A stretch of 8,260 bases of DNA from Clostridia bacterium (GTDB lineage: Bacteria; Bacillota; Clostridia; Lachnospirales; CAG-274). This document shows positions 6,371 through 8,260 of this stretch, piece by piece. The position numbers and the translations under genes are program-made. The notes under the pieces were generated by a model, which was not told the DNA's origin, ran no database searches, and saw nothing but the letters and a program-made list of their open reading frames with translations. The stretch is from positions 1 through 8,260 of the forward strand of contig JAUNPM010000063.1 of the NCBI GenBank assembly GCA_030536675.1, given 5' to 3'. Position 1 is the stretch's first letter; every line of letters begins with the position of its first letter.

Positions 6371-6841
6371 GTGAATGATAAAATTATTTTATATCACGGA
6401 AGTAAGAGTGTAGTTGAATATCCTGAAATTAAAATTACAAAATATAATAAAGATTTTTATTTTGGTTTTTATTGTACCTCTATTTATGAACAGGCTAAAA
6501 GATGGTCTGTAAGATTTACGGGAAAGGGTATAATTAATGAGTATGAATATACTGAAAATAAAGATATTAATATGCTTATATTTGAAGAAATGACTGAAGA
6601 GTGGCTGGATTTTATTGTTAATTGCCGATTGGGTAAATCTCACAATTATGATATAGTTGAAGGACCTATGGCAAATGATACTATATTTAATTATGTACAA
6701 AATTTTACAGACGGTAAAATAAGCAGAGCTGCTTTTTGGGAGCTTGCCAGATTTAAGAAACCTACTCATCAGATCAGTTTCCATACGGCAAGGTCTTTGG
6801 AAACTTTGAGGTTTGTGAAAGGATATGAGGTTTTATTATGA
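6371..6841 (+). CDS. DUF3990 protein with ADP-ribosyltransferase-like motifs
   Basis: The 156-residue protein matches the DUF3990 pattern as I know it: LYHGS (H9) near the N-terminus, NKDFYFGFYCTSIYEQAKRW (Y34), EWLDFIVNCR (77-86), YDIVEGPMANDTI (93-105), and HQISFHT (133-139) before a final helix. A histidine in an early YHGS-type strand, a tyrosine in GFY-T before a helix, and a late acidic or Gln residue is the H-Y-[E/D/Q] layout of diphtheria-toxin/PARP-type ADP-ribosyltransferases. Q134 would be the third residue. NAD use is inference. The start is GTG at 6371, 8 bases after the desulfurase, with a weak GGTGG ribosome binding site at 6362-6366. It overlaps the next gene by 4 bases (ATGA). 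There is no signal peptide or membrane segment. It may be an effector or toxin, or a housekeeping nucleotide-modifying enzyme. Confidence 0.8.
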   Translation: MNDKIILYHGSKSVVEYPEIKITKYNKDFYFGFYCTSIYEQAKRWSVRFTGKGIINEYEYTENKDINMLIFEEMTEEWLDFIVNCRLGKSHNYDIVEGPMANDTIFNYVQNFTDGKISRAAFWELARFKKPTHQISFHTARSLETLRFVKGYEVLL

Positions 6842-7269
6842 AGAATGATAATAATTTGTTTTTTGTGTGCAGCCTTATTGAATTTATAGGCAGAGAAGTA
6901 AAATTGAAAAGAAGCGATGTTGTTAAGGCTTTAGGCGAAGATGTAATAAGAAGAATATATAATTTTGCGGATGTTTTTCATTGTGAGCCTATTGCAAAGG
7001 TTGCAGATGATTTTATAACTATGTGTAATATAAAATCAGGTGATTATGACAATGTGAGAGAATGTAAATATGAGGTGCCTGATTATTGGACTATTGGTGA
7101 GGTTTATGAAAGGCTTATAGAGGATATTGGGGAAAATGATGTTATAGAGGCTTTGCTAGAGGTGTACGGCTCATGGATAAGTGATGCTATTTCAAATTAT
7201 AATTCCGATTTCTTTTATCAGTCAAGAGATTATATCAGGGAATGTTATAAAGCACAACAAGTTATTTGA
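6838..7269 (+). CDS. Uncharacterised small protein paired with DUF3990 (possible DUF3791 relative)
   Basis: This 143-residue acidic protein starts in an ATGA overlap with the DUF3990 stop codon, so the two are almost certainly made together. It has no signal peptide or membrane segment. The N-terminal half is helical-looking with FFVCSLIEFIGREVKLKRSDVVKALG, then RRIYNFADVFHCEPIAKVADDFI (38-60). The C-terminal half has YEVPDYWTIGEVYERLIEDI (78-97) and an EALLEVYGSWI helix. The LIE-IGR...DVFH pattern resembles DUF3791 proteins, which often neighbour DUF3990 genes, and I recall similar hypothetical proteins in other Clostridia. This is a weak match, since DUF3791 proteins are usually shorter. 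By position it may be an antitoxin or partner of DUF3990. No enzymatic motif is visible and I assign no function. Confidence 0.72.
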   Translation: MKNDNNLFFVCSLIEFIGREVKLKRSDVVKALGEDVIRRIYNFADVFHCEPIAKVADDFITMCNIKSGDYDNVRECKYEVPDYWTIGEVYERLIEDIGENDVIEALLEVYGSWISDAISNYNSDFFYQSRDYIRECYKAQQVI

Positions 7270-7272
7270 GGG

Positions 7273-7293
7273 AGTTGGGGGCTTAACTTTTTT
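7273..7293 (+). terminator. Possible weak terminator after the DUF3990 pair
   Basis: AGTTGG and TTAACT (7273-7288) can form four Watson-Crick and two G-T pairs around a 4-base loop, followed by a run of six T (7288-7293). The stem is weak, so it would at best attenuate transcription into DUF1697. Confidence 0.22.
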
Positions 7294-7333
7294 ATTTAGA
7301 CAGAATAAATTAATAGGTATGGAAGGTATTTAT

Positions 7334-7873
7334 ATGAAAAGATATATTGCATTTTTGCGTGGTGTTAATGTAAGTGGTAAAAATAAAGTGACAATGGCAG
7401 AGTTAAAAAAGGGATTTGAAAAACTTGATTTTAGAGAGGTCAATACATATTTGAACAGCGGGAATGTGATTTTTTGCTGTGATAAAGATGATACAGAGCA
7501 GATCACAAAACAAATTGAGATAATGATAAAAAATAAGTTTTATTTAGATATTACAGTTGTTGTTATATTAAGAGAAGAACTTAAGGAAATATTGCGCAAT
7601 GCTCCCCAATGGTGGGGAAACGAAAATAAGGAAATTTATGACAATATAATATTTCTTATTCCTCCTGCAACATTTGATGAAGTGTACAGTGAGATTGGGG
7701 AGCCTAAAGAGGAATTAGAAAAGATAAAAGCTTACAAAGAAGCAATATTTTGGTCTTTTAGCAGAAAAGATTACCAAAAAACAAATTGGTGGTCTAAGAC
7801 TGCCAATGCAAAAATCGGCAGAAAATTAACAATAAGAACGGCAAACACTGTTAGAAAGTTAGTTAGTATGTAA
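7334..7873 (+). CDS. DUF1697 family protein
   Basis: The 179-residue protein begins MKRYIAFLRGVNVSGKNKV and continues with MAEL and TYLNSGNVIF (38-47), the signature start of DUF1697. It ends with the typical KLTIRTANTVRKL (164-176). Length is normal for the family. No catalytic function is established for it, as far as I know. The start is ATG 7334 with GGAAGG at 7321-7326, 7 bases upstream. The frame runs further upstream, with an earlier ATG at 7319, but that one lacks a ribosome binding site and the family starts at the KRYIAF strand. It lies 64 bases after the DUF3990 partner gene, behind a weak hairpin, and may have its own expression. Tryptophan-rich patches (QWWGNEN, TNWWSKT) are notable, and WW-SKT is a conserved stretch in this family in my recollection. 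Confidence 0.88.
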   Translation: MKRYIAFLRGVNVSGKNKVTMAELKKGFEKLDFREVNTYLNSGNVIFCCDKDDTEQITKQIEIMIKNKFYLDITVVVILREELKEILRNAPQWWGNENKEIYDNIIFLIPPATFDEVYSEIGEPKEELEKIKAYKEAIFWSFSRKDYQKTNWWSKTANAKIGRKLTIRTANTVRKLVSM

Positions 7874-7907
7874 TTACTTATTAAATTAGAATTTGGAGGT
7901 AAGAAAA

Positions 7908-8189
7908 ATGAAATTTGCATTTTTGATTATGGGGGAATTTGACAGTAAAAAAGACAGAGCATTAATTCACAACGGTACAGCTCAAATCATTGGTGTTGCA
8001 AATATTTATGAGGCAGGTACAGTTGCTAAGAACCTATATGAATATGGCATTGATTGTATAGAATTATGCGGGGCATTTGGTGCTGATGGTGCAAAGGAAA
8101 TTATAAAAGCGACCGAAAATAAAATACCTGTGGGATATATTACACATTTGCCTGAACAGGATGAATTATATAAGAAATTTTTCTTATAA
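7908..8189 (+). CDS. DUF6506 family protein
   Basis: This small 93-residue protein has KFAFLIMGEFD (2-12), IHNGTAQIIGV (20-30), GIDCIELCGAFG (47-58) and IPVGYITHLPEQDELYKKFF (73-92). These match the DUF6506 family as I recall it. The alternation of hydrophobic strands and helices suggests a compact alpha/beta fold. A conserved His-Asn-Gly (21-23), Cys50 and Cys54 with the ELCGAFG turn, and His80 are candidate functional residues. The function is unknown to me. Start ATG 7908 has GGAGG at 7895-7899, 8 bases upstream. The open frame extends to TTG 7893, which overlaps the ribosome binding site and is rejected. It follows DUF1697 by 34 bases, so the two may be transcribed together. Confidence 0.85.
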   Translation: MKFAFLIMGEFDSKKDRALIHNGTAQIIGVANIYEAGTVAKNLYEYGIDCIELCGAFGADGAKEIIKATENKIPVGYITHLPEQDELYKKFFL

Positions 8190-8260
8190 TATATGTTTTG
8201 TTTTATTTATGGCTCAAAATTTGAGATTGGGGCGGGGGATTGTAAAAGCCTTATTAGATG
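8190..8260 (+). other. Window end, no supported gene
   Basis: After DUF6506 there are 71 bases to the edge. They include a palindrome CTCAAA-A-TTTGAG (8213-8225) and a G-rich run GGGGCGGGGG (8228-8237), which stands out in this AT-rich DNA. Two frames are open to the edge from ATG 8193 and ATG 8209, but neither has a ribosome binding site. It may be the leader of a following gene. Confidence 0.4.

Noticed and set aside
7181..7333. Upstream extension of the DUF1697 frame
   Set aside because: The added residues overlap the preceding gene and lie before the conserved family start at ATG 7334, which has its own ribosome binding site.
8193..8260. Two short frames open to the window end (from ATG 8193 and ATG 8209)
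   Set aside because: No ribosome binding site precedes either ATG and too little sequence is visible to recognise a family.
1..8260. CRISPR array, tRNA, rRNA or complete insertion sequence
   Set aside because: I found no regularly spaced repeats, no tRNA- or rRNA-like sequence and no transposase gene on either strand by reading.

Overview
The window looks like chromosomal DNA from a low-GC Firmicute of the class Clostridia. The evidence is strongly AT-rich intergenic DNA, purine-rich GGAGG-type ribosome binding sites, heavy AGA/AGG use for arginine, TTG and GTG starts, and gene families typical of gut Clostridia. All supported genes are on the plus strand. I cannot name a genus from the sequence.

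Layout. (1) Positions 1-1194: the C-terminal part of one RimK-like ATP-grasp ligase, overlapping by 16 bases a complete second ATP-grasp paralogue. (2) 1195-2495: a single-gene unit with its own candidate promoter, a 6-phosphofructokinase starting at TTG 1330, and a very strong perfect hairpin terminator. (3) 2582-6362: a candidate extended -10 promoter, then prmA (ribosomal protein L11 methyltransferase), a YoaP-type GNAT acetyltransferase, rsmE (16S rRNA m3U1498 methyltransferase) and a NifS/IscS-like cysteine desulfurase. (4) 6371-7269: a DUF3990 protein with ADP-ribosyltransferase-like motifs, joined by an ATGA overlap to a small uncharacterised protein. (5) 7334-8189: two small conserved proteins of unknown function, DUF1697 and DUF6506. 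The last 71 bases hold no gene I can support.

How it fits together. prmA and rsmE are translation-apparatus modification genes commonly neighbours in Firmicutes. Here they are separated by a GNAT gene whose C-terminal domain looks thioredoxin-like. The desulfurase supplies sulfur, probably for thiolated tRNA or Fe-S clusters, but the thiI gene often found after it in Clostridia is not present. Its place is taken by the DUF3990 pair, which together with DUF1697 and DUF6506 reads as an accessory tail.

The most interesting candidates for undescribed biology are the DUF3990/partner pair (possible ADP-ribosyltransferase effector with a partner or antitoxin) and the tandem ATP-grasp pair, whose second member has Glu where the family normally has the metal-binding Asn. 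Start sites were moved from the longest open frame to a downstream start with a good ribosome binding site for the phosphofructokinase, prmA, desulfurase, DUF1697 and DUF6506 genes.
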